Positions 18,570 to 28,078 of a stretch of DNA of 64,000 nt are shown here, piece after piece. The DNA lies in contig NZ_QKLU01000004.1 of NCBI RefSeq assembly GCF_003208655.1, forward strand, positions 310,001-374,000. The letters are read 5' to 3'. This DNA is from Pedobacter nutrimenti. GTDB lineage: Bacteria; Bacteroidota; Bacteroidia; Sphingobacteriales; Sphingobacteriaceae. The notes beneath the pieces were generated by a model. That model searched no databases, had not been told where the DNA came from, and saw nothing but the letters and a program-made list of their open reading frames with translations. The position numbers were made by a program, and so were the translations under genes. How positions within the stretch are numbered: the first letter of the stretch is position 1; every line of letters begins with the position of its first letter.

Positions 18570-19976
18570 ATGTCAAAAACACTAGTAGAAAAAATTTGGG
18601 ATGCACATGTTGTAAAGAGTGAACCAGGATTTCCTGATATTTTATATATAGATACGCACCTGATCCATGAGGTGACTTCTCCCCAGGCTTTTGACGGTCT
18701 GCGTAAAAGAGGCTTGCCTGTTCTGCGCCCAAAACAAACAGTTGCAACAGCAGATCATAACGTTCCGACCTTAAACCAGCTGCAGCCTATTAAAGAAGAA
18801 CTTTCCCGTTACCAGGTCGATATGCTGACCAAAAACTGCGCAGAATTTGGCATAGAACTGTACGGTTTAGGCCACCCTTTTCAGGGCATTGTACATGTTA
18901 TCGGTCCGGAACTTGGCATTACCCTTCCGGGAAAAACCATGGTTTGCGGCGACAGTCATACCTCTACCCATGGTGCTTTCGGGGCCATTGCTTTTGGTAT
19001 CGGGACTTCACAGGTAGAACAAGTTTTTGCTACCCAGTGCTTGCTGCAGCAAAAACCAAAAACCATGAAAATTGAAGTGAATGGTACTTTAGGAAAAGGG
19101 GTTACGGCCAAGGATATTATTTTATACATCATTTCTAAAATATCTGCTGCTGGTGGTACAGGTTATTTTATAGAATATGCAGGTACTGCCATTGAAGCCT
19201 TAAGTATGGAAGCCCGCATGACCATTTGCAACATGAGCATTGAAATGGGTGCACGGGGCGGATTGATTGCTCCTGACCAGATCACTTTTGATTACATTAA
19301 AGGAAGGGAATTTGCTCCAGCAGGGGCAGAATGGGACAAAGCCTTGGCTTATTGGAAAACATTGTACAGTGATGCGGATGCCAAATTTGACAGTGTTTTA
19401 AATTTCCAGGCCGAAGACATTGCCCCAATGATTACCTATGGCACCAACCCAGGTATGGGAATGGGCATTCAGGAAAACATTCCGGCCACCAAAACACAAC
19501 CCGAAAAAGAGCAACTTTCTTATCAGAAAGCCCTGGACTATATGGGCTTCCAGGACGATTCTTCCCTGATCGGAAAACCAGTGGATTATGTATTCATCGG
19601 CAGCTGTACCAATTCCCGTATTGAAGATTTGCGGGAGGTGGCCGATTTTGTAAAAGACAAACAGAAAGCAGAAAACGTAACGGTATGGATTGTTCCGGGC
19701 TCAAAACAGGTTGAACAACAGGCCAAAAACGAAGGTTTGGACAAGGTTTTTGAAAAAGCCGGCTTCCAGCTCCGTGAACCTGGATGCAGCGCTTGTCTGG
19801 GTATGAACGAAGACAAAATTCCAGCCGGAAAATATTGCGTGTCTACCTCCAACAGAAATTTTGAAGGACGTCAGGGGCCCGATGCCAGAACCTTACTGGT
19901 GAGCCCATTAACCGCAGCGGCAGCCGCTGTGACGGGGAAAATCACAGATGTAAGAGAATTAATGGCAGAAGTTTAA
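18570..19976 (+). CDS. leuC: 3-isopropylmalate dehydratase large subunit
   Basis: A 468-residue aconitase-family subunit carrying the 4Fe-4S cluster; with LeuD it isomerises 2- to 3-isopropylmalate. Cluster cysteines are seen in [14 protein letters not shown] and [46 protein letters not shown] is the family signature. The N-terminus [13 protein letters not shown] is standard. leuD starts 10 bp downstream. Confidence 0.97.
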   Translation: MSKTLVEKIWDAHVVKSEPGFPDILYIDTHLIHEVTSPQAFDGLRKRGLPVLRPKQTVATADHNVPTLNQLQPIKEELSRYQVDMLTKNCAEFGIELYGLGHPFQGIVHVIGPELGITLPGKTMVCGDSHTSTHGAFGAIAFGIGTSQVEQVFATQCLLQQKPKTMKIEVNGTLGKGVTAKDIILYIISKISAAGGTGYFIEYAGTAIEALSMEARMTICNMSIEMGARGGLIAPDQITFDYIKGREFAPAGAEWDKALAYWKTLYSDADAKFDSVLNFQAEDIAPMITYGTNPGMGMGIQENIPATKTQPEKEQLSYQKALDYMGFQDDSSLIGKPVDYVFIGSCTNSRIEDLREVADFVKDKQKAENVTVWIVPGSKQVEQQAKNEGLDKVFEKAGFQLREPGCSACLGMNEDKIPAGKYCVSTSNRNFEGRQGPDARTLLVSPLTAAAAAVTGKITDVRELMAEV

Positions 19977-19986
19977 AGCGAAAGAC

Positions 19987-20571
19987 ATGAAGAAATTTGA
20001 AAAATTAACATCGGCCGTTGTGCCTTTAAACATAGAAAACATTGATACCGACCAAATCATTCCGGCCAGGTTCCTGAAAGCCACCACCCGTGAAGGTTTT
20101 GGAGAGAACCTTTTCCGTGACTGGCGTTATAATGGCGACAACAGCCCCAAAGCCGATTTCGTTTTAAATGATCCGGCTTACAGTGGAAAAATACTGGTTG
20201 CAGGAAAAAACTTTGGTTGTGGCAGCAGCAGGGAGCACGCCGCCTGGGCTATACAGGATGCCGGATTTGATGTGGTCATCAGCAGCTTCTTTGCCGATAT
20301 TTTTAAAGGCAATGCCCTAAACAATGGTTTGTTGCCCATCCAGGTAACCGAAGACTTTTTAGCCGCCATTTTTAAAGCCGTAGGGCAAGACCACAAAGCC
20401 ATACTGACCGTTGATCTGGAAAATCAAAAAGTAACCCTGACCAGTACAAACGAAAGTGCCGATTTTGAAATCAACCCTTACAAAAAATCCTGCCTGATCA
20501 ATGGTTACGATGACATCGATTTCATCTTAAACCAGAAAAACTTAATTGAAGCATTTGAACAAGCCAGATAA
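19987..20571 (+). CDS. leuD: 3-isopropylmalate dehydratase small subunit
   Basis: A 194-residue swivel-domain partner of LeuC. Typical elements are [21 protein letters not shown], the [22 protein letters not shown] substrate-binding loop and [13 protein letters not shown]. Its TAA stop shares its last A with the ATG of the next gene, so the double-ATPase protein is translationally coupled to it. Confidence 0.96.
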   Translation: MKKFEKLTSAVVPLNIENIDTDQIIPARFLKATTREGFGENLFRDWRYNGDNSPKADFVLNDPAYSGKILVAGKNFGCGSSREHAAWAIQDAGFDVVISSFFADIFKGNALNNGLLPIQVTEDFLAAIFKAVGQDHKAILTVDLENQKVTLTSTNESADFEINPYKKSCLINGYDDIDFILNQKNLIEAFEQAR

Positions 20572-22037
20572 TGTCACAACCTGTCGTCCATATCAGCAAA
20601 CTTAACTTAAAATACCATCATACGGTGGTGTTCCAGGACTTGGATTGGGTCATTCAACCAAACCAAAACTGGCTTTTATGCGGCACCAGCGGTAGCGGAA
20701 AAACATCTTTGGCCAAAGCCATTGCCGGCCTGAGCAATACCGATGGTACCCTTGATCTTCATTTTGACCCTGCATCTACCCGCCCTGCCCTGGCCTATTA
20801 TGTGGCCAACTGGTACCAGTTTAAAGACCTGGAAGGGCAATCGAATTTTTATTACCAGCAGCGTTACAACAGCCAGGCGGAGCAAACCGTTGCAACAGTA
20901 CAGGCCGAACTGGAAAGTTTTGGCAAAGCACAGGGTTTGCAGTTCATTGAGGCTCTAAGAATTGCGGAGGCCTTGGCCTATACCGAATTGCTGCCTTCTT
21001 CCATGATCGAATTGTCCAGTGGCGAGCACAAAAAACTGCAGCTGGTCAAAGCCGTATGGCTGGCCCCTCAGCTGCTGATCCTGGACCAGCCTTACAATGG
21101 GCTCGACACGCTTTCGCGCAAGCGGCTGAACACTTTACTGGAAGAAATTTCGGTAAAAGGGACCCAGCTGATCCTGATCAGTAACGATGCAGAATTACCT
21201 GCTGTTATAGACCGGGTGGCCGAAATCAGGGAGGGTAAAATCCAGGAAGTGACTTTTGAGCAGCGCAGCCGGAACGAAATGGCCCATAGTGGCAAAGCTG
21301 TTCCGTCTTTTTTAAAAACCGCACCTGCAGGAACCGCGCCCGAGCACATTATTAAAATGATTGATGTGAACATCCGTTACGGAGAAAAACAGGTATTAAA
21401 AGACATTAACTGGGAAGTGAAACCAGGTGAAAAATGGTTGCTTCAGGGACATAACGGCTCTGGAAAATCAACTTTACTAAGCCTGATTTGCGGCGACCAC
21501 CCTCAGGCTTATGCCAATAATTACTACCTGTTTGGCAATAAACGGGGTTCAGGTGAAAGCATCTGGGAAATTAAACAACGGATTGGCCTGATCTCACCAG
21601 AATTACACTGGTATTTTGATCCGACTGCCACCGTATGGCAAAGCATTGCATCGGGATTTTACGACAGCTCCGGTTTGTTTTGCGATCCGGGAGCAACAAA
21701 AAAGGCACAAACGGACCAGGTGCTTGACTATTTCGGTCTTCAGGAATATAAAAATGTACTGATGACCGAGCTTCCTTTGGGTAAACAACGACTGGCCTTA
21801 CTGGCCCGTACGGTCATCAAAAACCCACAGCTGCTGATCCTGGATGAACCTTGCCAGGGACTTGACCAGCAACAGACGCAGCATTTTAACCAGCTCGTTG
21901 ATGAATTGTCCAGCCATGGCACGACACTGATCTACGTAGGACATTTTGAATCACAGCTGCCCGCCTGTATAGAGAAAAGAATTTTATTAGAAAACGGATG
22001 GGTAAAATCCGTAGAAACCATATTAGAAAGCGCTTAA
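20571..22037 (+). CDS. Double ABC-type ATPase (ModF-like) inside the leu operon
   Basis: A 488-residue protein with two ABC ATPase domains and no membrane segment. Domain 1: Walker A GTSGSGKTS (38-46), signature ELSSGEHKK, Walker B LLILDQP, with Gln where the catalytic Glu should be. Domain 2: Walker A GHNGSGKST, a degenerate signature LPLGKQR, Walker B LLILDEP with Glu kept. This layout resembles ModF/PhrA-type soluble ATPases. It lacks the linker motifs of ABC-F translation factors. It overlaps leuD by 1 nt and precedes leuB by 4 nt, so it belongs to the leucine operon, but no leucine-pathway role is known to me. No permease is nearby. Confidence 0.85.
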   Translation: MSQPVVHISKLNLKYHHTVVFQDLDWVIQPNQNWLLCGTSGSGKTSLAKAIAGLSNTDGTLDLHFDPASTRPALAYYVANWYQFKDLEGQSNFYYQQRYNSQAEQTVATVQAELESFGKAQGLQFIEALRIAEALAYTELLPSSMIELSSGEHKKLQLVKAVWLAPQLLILDQPYNGLDTLSRKRLNTLLEEISVKGTQLILISNDAELPAVIDRVAEIREGKIQEVTFEQRSRNEMAHSGKAVPSFLKTAPAGTAPEHIIKMIDVNIRYGEKQVLKDINWEVKPGEKWLLQGHNGSGKSTLLSLICGDHPQAYANNYYLFGNKRGSGESIWEIKQRIGLISPELHWYFDPTATVWQSIASGFYDSSGLFCDPGATKKAQTDQVLDYFGLQEYKNVLMTELPLGKQRLALLARTVIKNPQLLILDEPCQGLDQQQTQHFNQLVDELSSHGTTLIYVGHFESQLPACIEKRILLENGWVKSVETILESA

Positions 22038-22041
22038 TATT

Positions 22042-23139
22042 ATGAAGAAACACATATTAGTTATACCAGGAGATGGTATAGGCCCCGAAGTAACCACCTG
22101 GGGAAAAGCGGCATTAGAACAAATTGCAGATGCCTTTGGTCATGAGTTTAGCTTTGATGAAGCCCTGATGGGACATGCTTCCATCGAAGTGAATGGCAAC
22201 CCTCTTCCGGATGAGACCCTCGAAAAGGCAAAAAACAGTGATGCTATACTTTTCGGTGCGGTTGGCCACGCCAAATACGACAACGATCCATCTTTAAAGG
22301 TCAGACCGGAACAAGGCCTGCTCAAAATCCGTAAGGAACTGGGCCTGTATGCCAACCTGCGCCCGATCCTGCTGTTTGACGAATTGCTGAATGCTTCAAG
22401 TATTAAACCCAGTATTTTAAAAGGTACAGATATTTTGTTTTTCAGGGAACTGACCGGAGATGTTTATTTCGGTGAAAAAACCCGTTCAGAAGATCGGAAT
22501 ACAGCTTCCGATCTGATGATTTACCACAAATACGAAGTAGAAAGAATTGCACACAAAGCCTACCAGGCTGCCATGCAGCGCAGCAAAAGATTGTGCTCTG
22601 TAGATAAAGCCAATGTACTGGAAAGCTCCAGGCTTTGGAGGGAAACGGTTCAGGAAATCGCCAAACTCTATCCTGAGGTAGAAACCGAACACATGTTTAT
22701 CGACAATGCAGCAATGCAGCTGATCAAAGACCCAAAACGTTTTGATGTGGTGCTGACTGCCAATTTGTTCGGCGATATTTTAACAGACGAGGCTTCACAA
22801 ATTGCCGGATCTATGGGTATGCTGGCTTCGGCATCTGTTGGTGACGGCACTGGATTTTTTGAACCGATCCATGGTTCGGCGCACGACATTACCGGTAAAA
22901 ACCTGGCCAACCCCTTGGCTTCTATCCTTTCGGCTGCCCTGATGCTGGAAATTGGCTTTGGTTTAAAAGAAGAAGCCAAAGTTATTATTGATGCGGTAGA
23001 CCAGGTACTCAAAGAAGGGTTCAGAACCAACGACATTGCCGATGGCTCGACCAATCCTTATAAAGTATTGGGTACCCAGGAAATGGGCAAACTGGTTTTA
23101 AAATTCATTTCACAAAAAGTAATCACTCAAAACTCATAG
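22042..23139 (+). CDS. leuB: 3-isopropylmalate dehydrogenase
   Basis: A 365-residue NAD-dependent beta-decarboxylating dehydrogenase, which forms 2-ketoisocaproate precursor from 3-isopropylmalate. Typical motifs: ILVIPGDGIGPEV (N-terminus), FGAVGHAKYDNDPSLKVRPEQGLL, RELTGDVYFGEK (Tyr/Lys catalytic region) and LFGDILTDEASQIAGSMGMLASASVGDG with GFFEPIHGSAHDI. Full length. leuA begins 3 nt downstream. Confidence 0.97.
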   Translation: MKKHILVIPGDGIGPEVTTWGKAALEQIADAFGHEFSFDEALMGHASIEVNGNPLPDETLEKAKNSDAILFGAVGHAKYDNDPSLKVRPEQGLLKIRKELGLYANLRPILLFDELLNASSIKPSILKGTDILFFRELTGDVYFGEKTRSEDRNTASDLMIYHKYEVERIAHKAYQAAMQRSKRLCSVDKANVLESSRLWRETVQEIAKLYPEVETEHMFIDNAAMQLIKDPKRFDVVLTANLFGDILTDEASQIAGSMGMLASASVGDGTGFFEPIHGSAHDITGKNLANPLASILSAALMLEIGFGLKEEAKVIIDAVDQVLKEGFRTNDIADGSTNPYKVLGTQEMGKLVLKFISQKVITQNS

Positions 23140-23142
23140 CTT

Positions 23143-24315
23143 ATGTTACACGATCCAAACAGAGTATACGTATTTGACACCACCCTTCGTGATGGAGAGC
23201 AAGTACCTGGCTGCCAGCTGGCCACCCCTGAAAAAATTGAAATCGCAAAAGCATTGGAAGCCCTTGGGGTTGATGTGATTGAAGCGGGTTTTCCGATTTC
23301 CAGCCCTGGTGATTTCCAGAGTGTGGTGGAAATTAGCAAGGTGCTTAAAGATCCTATCGTTTGTGCCTTAACCAGGGCCAACCAGCAGGATATCGATGCC
23401 GCAGTAGGTGCTTTAAAATATGCAAAAAGACCACGGATCCACACCGGTATCGGGTCTTCAGACATGCACATCAAATATAAATTCAACAGCACCCGTGAAG
23501 AAATTCTGGAACGCGCGGTTGCAGCGGTCAGGTATGCCAAAAAATTTGTCGAGGACATAGAGTTTTTTGCTGAAGATGCGGGTCGTGCAGACAATGTGTT
23601 CCTGGCACAAATGATCGAAGCGGTGATTGCTGCCGGTGCCACTGTCGTGAACATTCCGGATACAAATGGGTATTGTTTGCCTGAACTTTATGGTTCAAAA
23701 ATCCGTTTCCTGAAAGAAAATGTAAAAAACATCGATCAGGCAATTATTTCTGTGCATTGCCATAACGATTTGGGATTGGCTACTGCAAACAGTTTATCGG
23801 GCTTAATTAATGGTGCCCGTCAGGTAGAATGTACCATTAATGGAATTGGGGAACGCGCAGGCAATACAGCCCTGGAAGAGGTAACCATGATCTTAAAAAC
23901 GCATCATGACCTGAACCTGCACACCAATATCAACAGCAAACATTTCAGGGCCATTAGTGACATGGTGAGCGACTTAATGCACATGCCTGTACAGCCGAAT
24001 AAAGCCATTGTAGGGCAGAATGCTTTTGCACACAGTTCTGGTATCCATCAGGATGGCTTTTTAAAGCACAGGGAAAATTACGAGATCATTAAACCTGAAG
24101 ATGTTGGCGTAGACAGTGCGGATATTGTACTGACTGCCCGCAGTGGCCGTCATGCCCTGAAACATCATATTGAAAGACTGGGCCACCAGCTGGAACGTGC
24201 CGTACTGAACGATGTGTACGAGCGTTTTCTGATCCTGGCCGATGAAAAGGGCCACATCAATGACGAGGATGTGATTTTATTGGTGAGTACGGTAGAGAAA
24301 AAAACATTGGTTTAA
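23143..24315 (+). CDS. leuA: 2-isopropylmalate synthase, lacking the regulatory domain
   Basis: A 390-residue enzyme condensing acetyl-CoA with 2-ketoisovalerate, the first leucine-specific step. The catalytic TIM barrel is intact: [13 protein letters not shown] near the N-terminus, [11 protein letters not shown] metal ligands and [13 protein letters not shown]. The protein ends after the subdomain that follows the barrel, so the ~120-residue C-terminal leucine-binding regulatory domain of long LeuA is missing. Feedback inhibition by leucine in the usual way is therefore not expected. Homocitrate synthase or a related enzyme is a less likely alternative, because it sits between leuB and ilvA. 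Confidence 0.93.
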   Translation: MLHDPNRVYVFDTTLRDGEQVPGCQLATPEKIEIAKALEALGVDVIEAGFPISSPGDFQSVVEISKVLKDPIVCALTRANQQDIDAAVGALKYAKRPRIHTGIGSSDMHIKYKFNSTREEILERAVAAVRYAKKFVEDIEFFAEDAGRADNVFLAQMIEAVIAAGATVVNIPDTNGYCLPELYGSKIRFLKENVKNIDQAIISVHCHNDLGLATANSLSGLINGARQVECTINGIGERAGNTALEEVTMILKTHHDLNLHTNINSKHFRAISDMVSDLMHMPVQPNKAIVGQNAFAHSSGIHQDGFLKHRENYEIIKPEDVGVDSADIVLTARSGRHALKHHIERLGHQLERAVLNDVYERFLILADEKGHINDEDVILLVSTVEKKTLV

Positions 24316-24328
24316 AATTAGTACAAGC

Positions 24329-25579
24329 ATGAATGTAGATAAAGAGGTCGGCCTGGATTTCGGGGCAGCGGCAAAGCGGATCAGTGATACGGTGAAAAGA
24401 ACACCTTTAGAATATAATGCCGGTCTTTCAAAAAAGTACAACGCAAACATTTATCTCAAACGGGAGGATCTACAGGTTGTGCGTTCTTATAAACTGCGCG
24501 GTGCCTATAACATGATCAGTACGCTGCCCGCGCAGCAGCTGCAAAATGGAGTGGTTTGCGCCAGTGCGGGTAATCATGCGCAGGGTGTGGCTTATTCCTG
24601 TAAAAAGCTAAATATTAAGGGGGTGATCTTTATGCCCGAGATCACGCCCCGTCAAAAGGTTAAACAGACAGAAATGTTTGGTGGTGACAACATTAAAATT
24701 GTCCTGGTCGGGGATACTTTTGACGATTGTATGAAGGAGGCTTTAATTTACACTGAACAGCAGCAAATGACTTTTATCCCCCCCTTTGACAACATTAAGG
24801 TGATTGAAGGACAGGGTACGGTCGGTGTAGAGGTTTTTGAAGACCTTCCCGAGCTGGATGTGGTCATTATGCCTATTGGCGGTGGTGGCCTCGCCTCAGG
24901 TGTTGGGAGTTACCTTAAAAACATCAAGCCTTCTGTGCAGTTGATCGGGGTAGAGCCTGAGGGGGCGCCTTCTATGAAAAATGCCATGGAAAATGGCGAC
25001 CCGGTTACCCTGGAGTATATAGACCGTTTTGTGGACGGCGCTGCCGTGAAAAGGGTGGGCAACCTGACTTTTAAATATTGCAATGAATTGCTCGACCAGA
25101 TGCTGCTCATTCCGGAAGGTAAAATTTGTACAACCATTTTAAAATTGTACAATGAAGATGCGATTGTTGTAGAACCTGCCGGTGCGCTTGCCGTAGCTTC
25201 CCTGGACCAGGTAAAAGAACTTATAGAAGGTAAAACCGTGGTTTGCATTGTGAGCGGTGGTAATAATGATATCGAGCGCATGCAGGAAATCAAGGAGAAA
25301 TCTTTGCTTTTTGAGGGGTTGAAACATTATTTTATTGTCCGCTTTCCGCAAAGACCAGGTGCATTGAAATTATTTGTAAACAATGTGCTTGGGCCGCACG
25401 ACGACATTACACGTTTTGAGTTTATAAAAAAAACCAACCGGGAAAATGGCCCTGCACTGGTGGGTATAGAACTGGCAGAGCGATCGCATTATGAAGCACT
25501 GGTGGCGCGCATGAAGGAGTTTAAGTTCGATGTGATTGAACTGAATAATGATCAGACGCTGTTTGAATATCTGGTTTAA
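24329..25579 (+). CDS. ilvA: Threonine ammonia-lyase (threonine deaminase)
   Basis: A 416-residue PLP enzyme that deaminates threonine to 2-ketobutyrate, the entry into isoleucine synthesis. The PLP lysine is K55 in VVRSYKLRGAYN; the phosphate-binding glycine loop is PIGGGGLASGVG. A single ACT-like regulatory domain occupies about 330-416 (FIVRFPQRPGALKLFVNNVLG), so isoleucine feedback is plausible. It ends the operon, 13 bp after leuA. With it the operon encodes all enzymes from threonine/pyruvate to Ile, Val and Leu. Confidence 0.96.
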   Translation: MNVDKEVGLDFGAAAKRISDTVKRTPLEYNAGLSKKYNANIYLKREDLQVVRSYKLRGAYNMISTLPAQQLQNGVVCASAGNHAQGVAYSCKKLNIKGVIFMPEITPRQKVKQTEMFGGDNIKIVLVGDTFDDCMKEALIYTEQQQMTFIPPFDNIKVIEGQGTVGVEVFEDLPELDVVIMPIGGGGLASGVGSYLKNIKPSVQLIGVEPEGAPSMKNAMENGDPVTLEYIDRFVDGAAVKRVGNLTFKYCNELLDQMLLIPEGKICTTILKLYNEDAIVVEPAGALAVASLDQVKELIEGKTVVCIVSGGNNDIERMQEIKEKSLLFEGLKHYFIVRFPQRPGALKLFVNNVLGPHDDITRFEFIKKTNRENGPALVGIELAERSHYEALVARMKEFKFDVIELNNDQTLFEYLV

Positions 25580-25593
25580 AAAATTTCAACTTT

Positions 25594-25730
25594 TTGCAGG
25601 GCTTGTTTAGCAGGGTTCATTTTTTTCAGAGTTCATTTGCAGGGCTTGTTTTCAGGATTGCTTTGCAGGGTTCATTTTTTCAGAGTTCATTTGCAAAGTT
25701 TGTTAGCAGAATTTGTTGGCAGAAATTTTT
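25594..25730. repeat. Degenerate tandem array of about ten 12-17 bp units
   Basis: Successive units resemble GCAGGGTTCATTT or GCAGGGCTTGTTT. Two copies of a larger ~40-bp block (25610-25650 and 25665-25704) repeat with a 55-bp period and few differences. It lies in the 369-bp gap after ilvA. The two open frames read across it are repeat artefacts with no domain. Confidence 0.7.
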
Positions 25731-25736
25731 CCCGAA

Positions 25737-25837
25737 AGAAACGAGGTATTCTACTCCAGGACTGGCGCCTGATCAGGCCCGCGAAAAGCGGGCAGACGAG
25801 CCGAGGTCCTTCCGCAGAACACCTCGTTTCTTTTTTT
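25737..25837 (+). terminator. Large two-tier hairpin with T-run after the ilv/leu operon
   Basis: AGAAACGAGGT (25737-25747) pairs with ACCTCGTTTCT (25821-25831) and TTCT with AGAA just inside; a T-run to 25837 follows. The 70-nt interior contains a second hairpin, GCCCGC-GAAAA-GCGGGC. It probably terminates the operon, but the size and internal structure also resemble a small mobile palindromic repeat. Confidence 0.6.
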
Positions 25838-25948
25838 AATTCAGGATGGTAGTAAAGTAAATCAGCAGGTGCCACTGTTCTTTCAGGGGCTCCTTTCTTT
25901 TAAATTTTCTTAGAAATTTAAGCAGATAATGATCAGATTTGCATCAAC

Positions 25949-26929
25949 ATGAAAATATTGATCGTAAACAATACCAAAATACCTGCTGCAAAATATGGTG
26001 GCACGGAAAGGGTAATTTGGTGGTTGGGCAAAGAACTGAACCGGCAGGGCCATGAGGTCACTTATCTTGTGGGGGCCGGGTCGGAATGTCCCTTTGCCAA
26101 AGTATTGATTTTTGATCCTGTGGCAGATATCAATGCACAGGTCCCTGATGATATTGATGTGGTTCATTTTAATTATCAAATGCCGGGCTTTACCAAAAAG
26201 CCGTACCTGGTTACCGTTCATGGCAATCCGGCCTACGGAGAAATACTGGATCAAAATTGTGCCTTTGTTTCTTCCAATCATGCAGAGCGTTATGGTTCTG
26301 CAGTCTACGTTCATCACGGACTCGATCCTGAAGATTACCCCAAACCTGATTTGAATGCCAAACGTTTTTATACGCATTTTCTGGCCAAAGCCGCCTGGCG
26401 GATAAAGAATGTTCAGGGAGCCATAGATATTGCCACCCACAGTAACAATCGTCTGGTGGTCATGGGCGGCAGCAGGCTTAATTTTAAAATGGGTTTCCGT
26501 TTTACGCCGAACCTAAACGTAAGCTTTCATGGAATGGTCGATAATGAGGAAAAATCGGCCGTAATGAAAAATTCAAAAGCACTCCTTTTTCCTGTTTTAT
26601 GGAATGAACCTTTTGGCATTGCCATTATTGAAAGCTTGTATTTCGGTTGTCCCGTATTCGGAACACCTTACGGATCACTGCCAGAACTGGTGCCCGCTGA
26701 ATTTGGCTTATTGAGCAATAGCAAGGCCGTGTTAACTGAAGGGCTTAAGGCTGTAGGCCAGTTCAATAACCAACATTGCCACGAGTATGTACTGGATGTG
26801 TTCAGCTTGGAGAAAATGGCAAAAAGCTATTTAAAACTTTATGAAATCGTCCTTAACGGACAAAAACTGAACAGTAAAGCTCCTACCCTTCTTGAAATTA
26901 CACCAAAACGTTTGTCCTGGAATCCATAA
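25949..26929 (+). CDS. Glycosyltransferase family 4-like protein
   Basis: A 326-residue GT-B fold transferase. The N-terminal acceptor side includes MKILIVNNTKIPAAKYGGTERVIWWLGKEL with the glycine-rich loop. The C-terminal donor-binding signature is WNEPFGIAIIESLYFGCPVFGTPYGSLPELV, containing the E-x7-E motif of GT4 (EPFGIAIIE). It would transfer a sugar from a nucleotide donor in the cytoplasm. The donor and acceptor are unknown; it is alone, with no polysaccharide genes nearby. A terminator hairpin follows. Confidence 0.88.
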   Translation: MKILIVNNTKIPAAKYGGTERVIWWLGKELNRQGHEVTYLVGAGSECPFAKVLIFDPVADINAQVPDDIDVVHFNYQMPGFTKKPYLVTVHGNPAYGEILDQNCAFVSSNHAERYGSAVYVHHGLDPEDYPKPDLNAKRFYTHFLAKAAWRIKNVQGAIDIATHSNNRLVVMGGSRLNFKMGFRFTPNLNVSFHGMVDNEEKSAVMKNSKALLFPVLWNEPFGIAIIESLYFGCPVFGTPYGSLPELVPAEFGLLSNSKAVLTEGLKAVGQFNNQHCHEYVLDVFSLEKMAKSYLKLYEIVLNGQKLNSKAPTLLEITPKRLSWNP

Positions 26930-26953
26930 TTCTGGTCTGTTTTGTATAATTAA

Positions 26954-26996
26954 AAAGCCCTTTTGTCGAATAAACCTTCACAAAAGGGCTTTCCTT
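26954..26996 (+). terminator. Intrinsic terminator after the glycosyltransferase
   Basis: AAAGCCCTTTTG (26954-26965) pairs with CAAAAGGGCTTT (26981-26992), 12 bp with a 15-nt loop. The T-tail is short (TTCCTT), so termination may be moderate on this strand. Confidence 0.75.
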
Positions 26997-27018
26997 CTGG
27001 TCTACTTTTTTATGGCAA

Positions 27019-27026
27019 TATATTTG
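27019..27026 (+). promoter_or_regulatory. -7 promoter box (TATATTTG) of the lipoprotein gene
   Basis: An exact TAnnTTTG match 33 bp upstream of the ATG at 27059, just downstream of the preceding terminator. Confidence 0.5.
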
Positions 27027-27058
27027 CTATCGAATTATACACACACAAAAACTTCTAC

Positions 27059-27487
27059 ATGCGACAAAAATTTTTACTATTATTATGCATTGCCACGCTA
27101 GGCCTGGCATCTTGCAAAAAGGAAACGTATATCCAGGAGCCACAGGCAAGGACATACAATTACACCATTCAACCTAATCAGTGGGTTTCTAACTCTGGTG
27201 GGTTAAATTATACTGCTAACATTAAGCTAAGTGCACTCGATAAAGTAACACTTGATGATGAAGGCGTATTGGTCTATTTGTCTCATCCGGCCAACAACAA
27301 CAGTGATATCCAATTGCCTTATACCTATGATGTGAATTCGTATACCTATGAATTATATATTGGTGGTATAAATATTGATATTCAGAGCTCTGATGCCCAG
27401 GCAACAGCTCCTAAAGCACCAACAAAACCTGTATTTGTGAAAATCGTGGTTGTTCCTTCCAAATATGCAGGTAACGCAGGAAACTAA
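27059..27487 (+). CDS. Small lipoprotein of unknown function
   Basis: A 142-residue protein beginning MRQKFLLLLCIATLGLASCKKE, a lipoprotein signal with lipobox LASC, so the Cys at 19 is the likely lipidated residue. The rest is beta-rich with a Pro/Ala/Thr-rich linker (ATAPKAPTKPVF) near the end. I chose the ATG at 27059: the open frame reaches back to 26963, but that would run through the preceding terminator hairpin. No family is recognised. It has its own -7 box and terminator, so it is a single-gene transcript. Confidence 0.8.
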   Translation: MRQKFLLLLCIATLGLASCKKETYIQEPQARTYNYTIQPNQWVSNSGGLNYTANIKLSALDKVTLDDEGVLVYLSHPANNNSDIQLPYTYDVNSYTYELYIGGINIDIQSSDAQATAPKAPTKPVFVKIVVVPSKYAGNAGN

Positions 27488-27513
27488 AAATACAATATCA
27501 TCTACTTATGAAG

Positions 27514-27543
27514 AAGGGCCGGCTAAAAACCGGTCCTTTTTGT
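27514..27543 (+). terminator. Intrinsic terminator after the lipoprotein gene
   Basis: AAGGGCCGG pairs with CCGGTCCTT (one G-U), a loop of CTAAAAA, then TTTTTG. It lies between convergent genes. Confidence 0.85.
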
Positions 27544-27544
27544 T

Positions 27545-27829
27545 TTAGGCCACCAGCCTGTTCCAATCGGGATAACGTTTCAAAAAAGACTGAACATACG
27601 GGCATAAGGGAACCAGCTTTTGCTGATGGTTTTCTATGTAAATCAGGGTTTTTTCAACAAGTGCTGCCGCAACGCCTTTTCCTTCCAATTCTTTAGGCAC
27701 TTCGGTGTGGATCAGGTACACTTTACTGTCTTTTTCCTTATATTCAATAAAAGCGCGGTGGCCCTCTACCCACAATTCGAAATTATGGATGTCTTTATTG
27801 TTGATCAGTTCAATGTCTTCGTATTTCAT
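27545..27829 (-). CDS. Small GNAT-type N-acetyltransferase
   Basis: A 94-residue YjdJ/COG2388-like acetyltransferase. The family signature is visible: [43 protein letters not shown] ([10 protein letters not shown] is the acetyl-CoA pyrophosphate loop) and [19 protein letters not shown], where the Cys-Pro-Y-V and H/YP elements are diagnostic. These minimal GNAT proteins have no firmly known substrate. It is convergent with the lipoprotein gene. Confidence 0.88.
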   Translation of the reverse strand: MKYEDIELINNKDIHNFELWVEGHRAFIEYKEKDSKVYLIHTEVPKELEGKGVAAALVEKTLIYIENHQQKLVPLCPYVQSFLKRYPDWNRLVA

Positions 27830-27865
27830 ATTTTCAGGCTTTAAAATGGTTGAAATCTACAGGGC

Positions 27866-27934
27866 TCATCTGTTTACTTTTTTAAACTGACGCGCTGTCC
27901 AGGCGGCGAGAATACGTACAATCAGTTGCTTCAT
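27866..27934 (-). CDS. Possible 22-residue basic peptide
   Basis: An ATG at 27934, immediately preceded by AAAGG, opens a 22-codon frame, MKQLIVRILAAWTARQFKKV and two more residues. It has alternating hydrophobic and basic residues that would form an amphipathic helix. No promoter box or relative is visible, and it may be chance. It lies in the 249-bp gap between the GNAT and ABC genes, where nothing else is seen. Confidence 0.25.
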   Translation of the reverse strand: MKQLIVRILAAWTARQFKKVNR

Positions 27935-28078
27935 CCTTTGTATTTATTTAACAAGTCATACTCTATCAACAAATGTAAATAGCACTATGTTGTAAAAACT
28001 TGATGTAGGATAAGAAAAATCTCTTTTTAAGGCTTCTAATTAGTCCTATTCTTTCCGGTCAGTGTAAAAAAAACATAC

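Noticed and set aside
20571..22037. ABC-F ribosome-associated ATPase
   Set aside because: The long inter-domain linker (P-site tip) with its charged helices, and the usual two intact LSGG signatures, are absent; ModF-like architecture fits better.
25594..25730. CRISPR array
   Set aside because: Units are only 12-17 bp, degenerate and without spacers of constant length; no cas genes are near.
25594..25852. Two overlapping plus-strand frames and one minus frame after ilvA
   Set aside because: They translate the tandem repeat and hairpin; the peptides are repeats of QSSFA/GLFSG-type artefacts.
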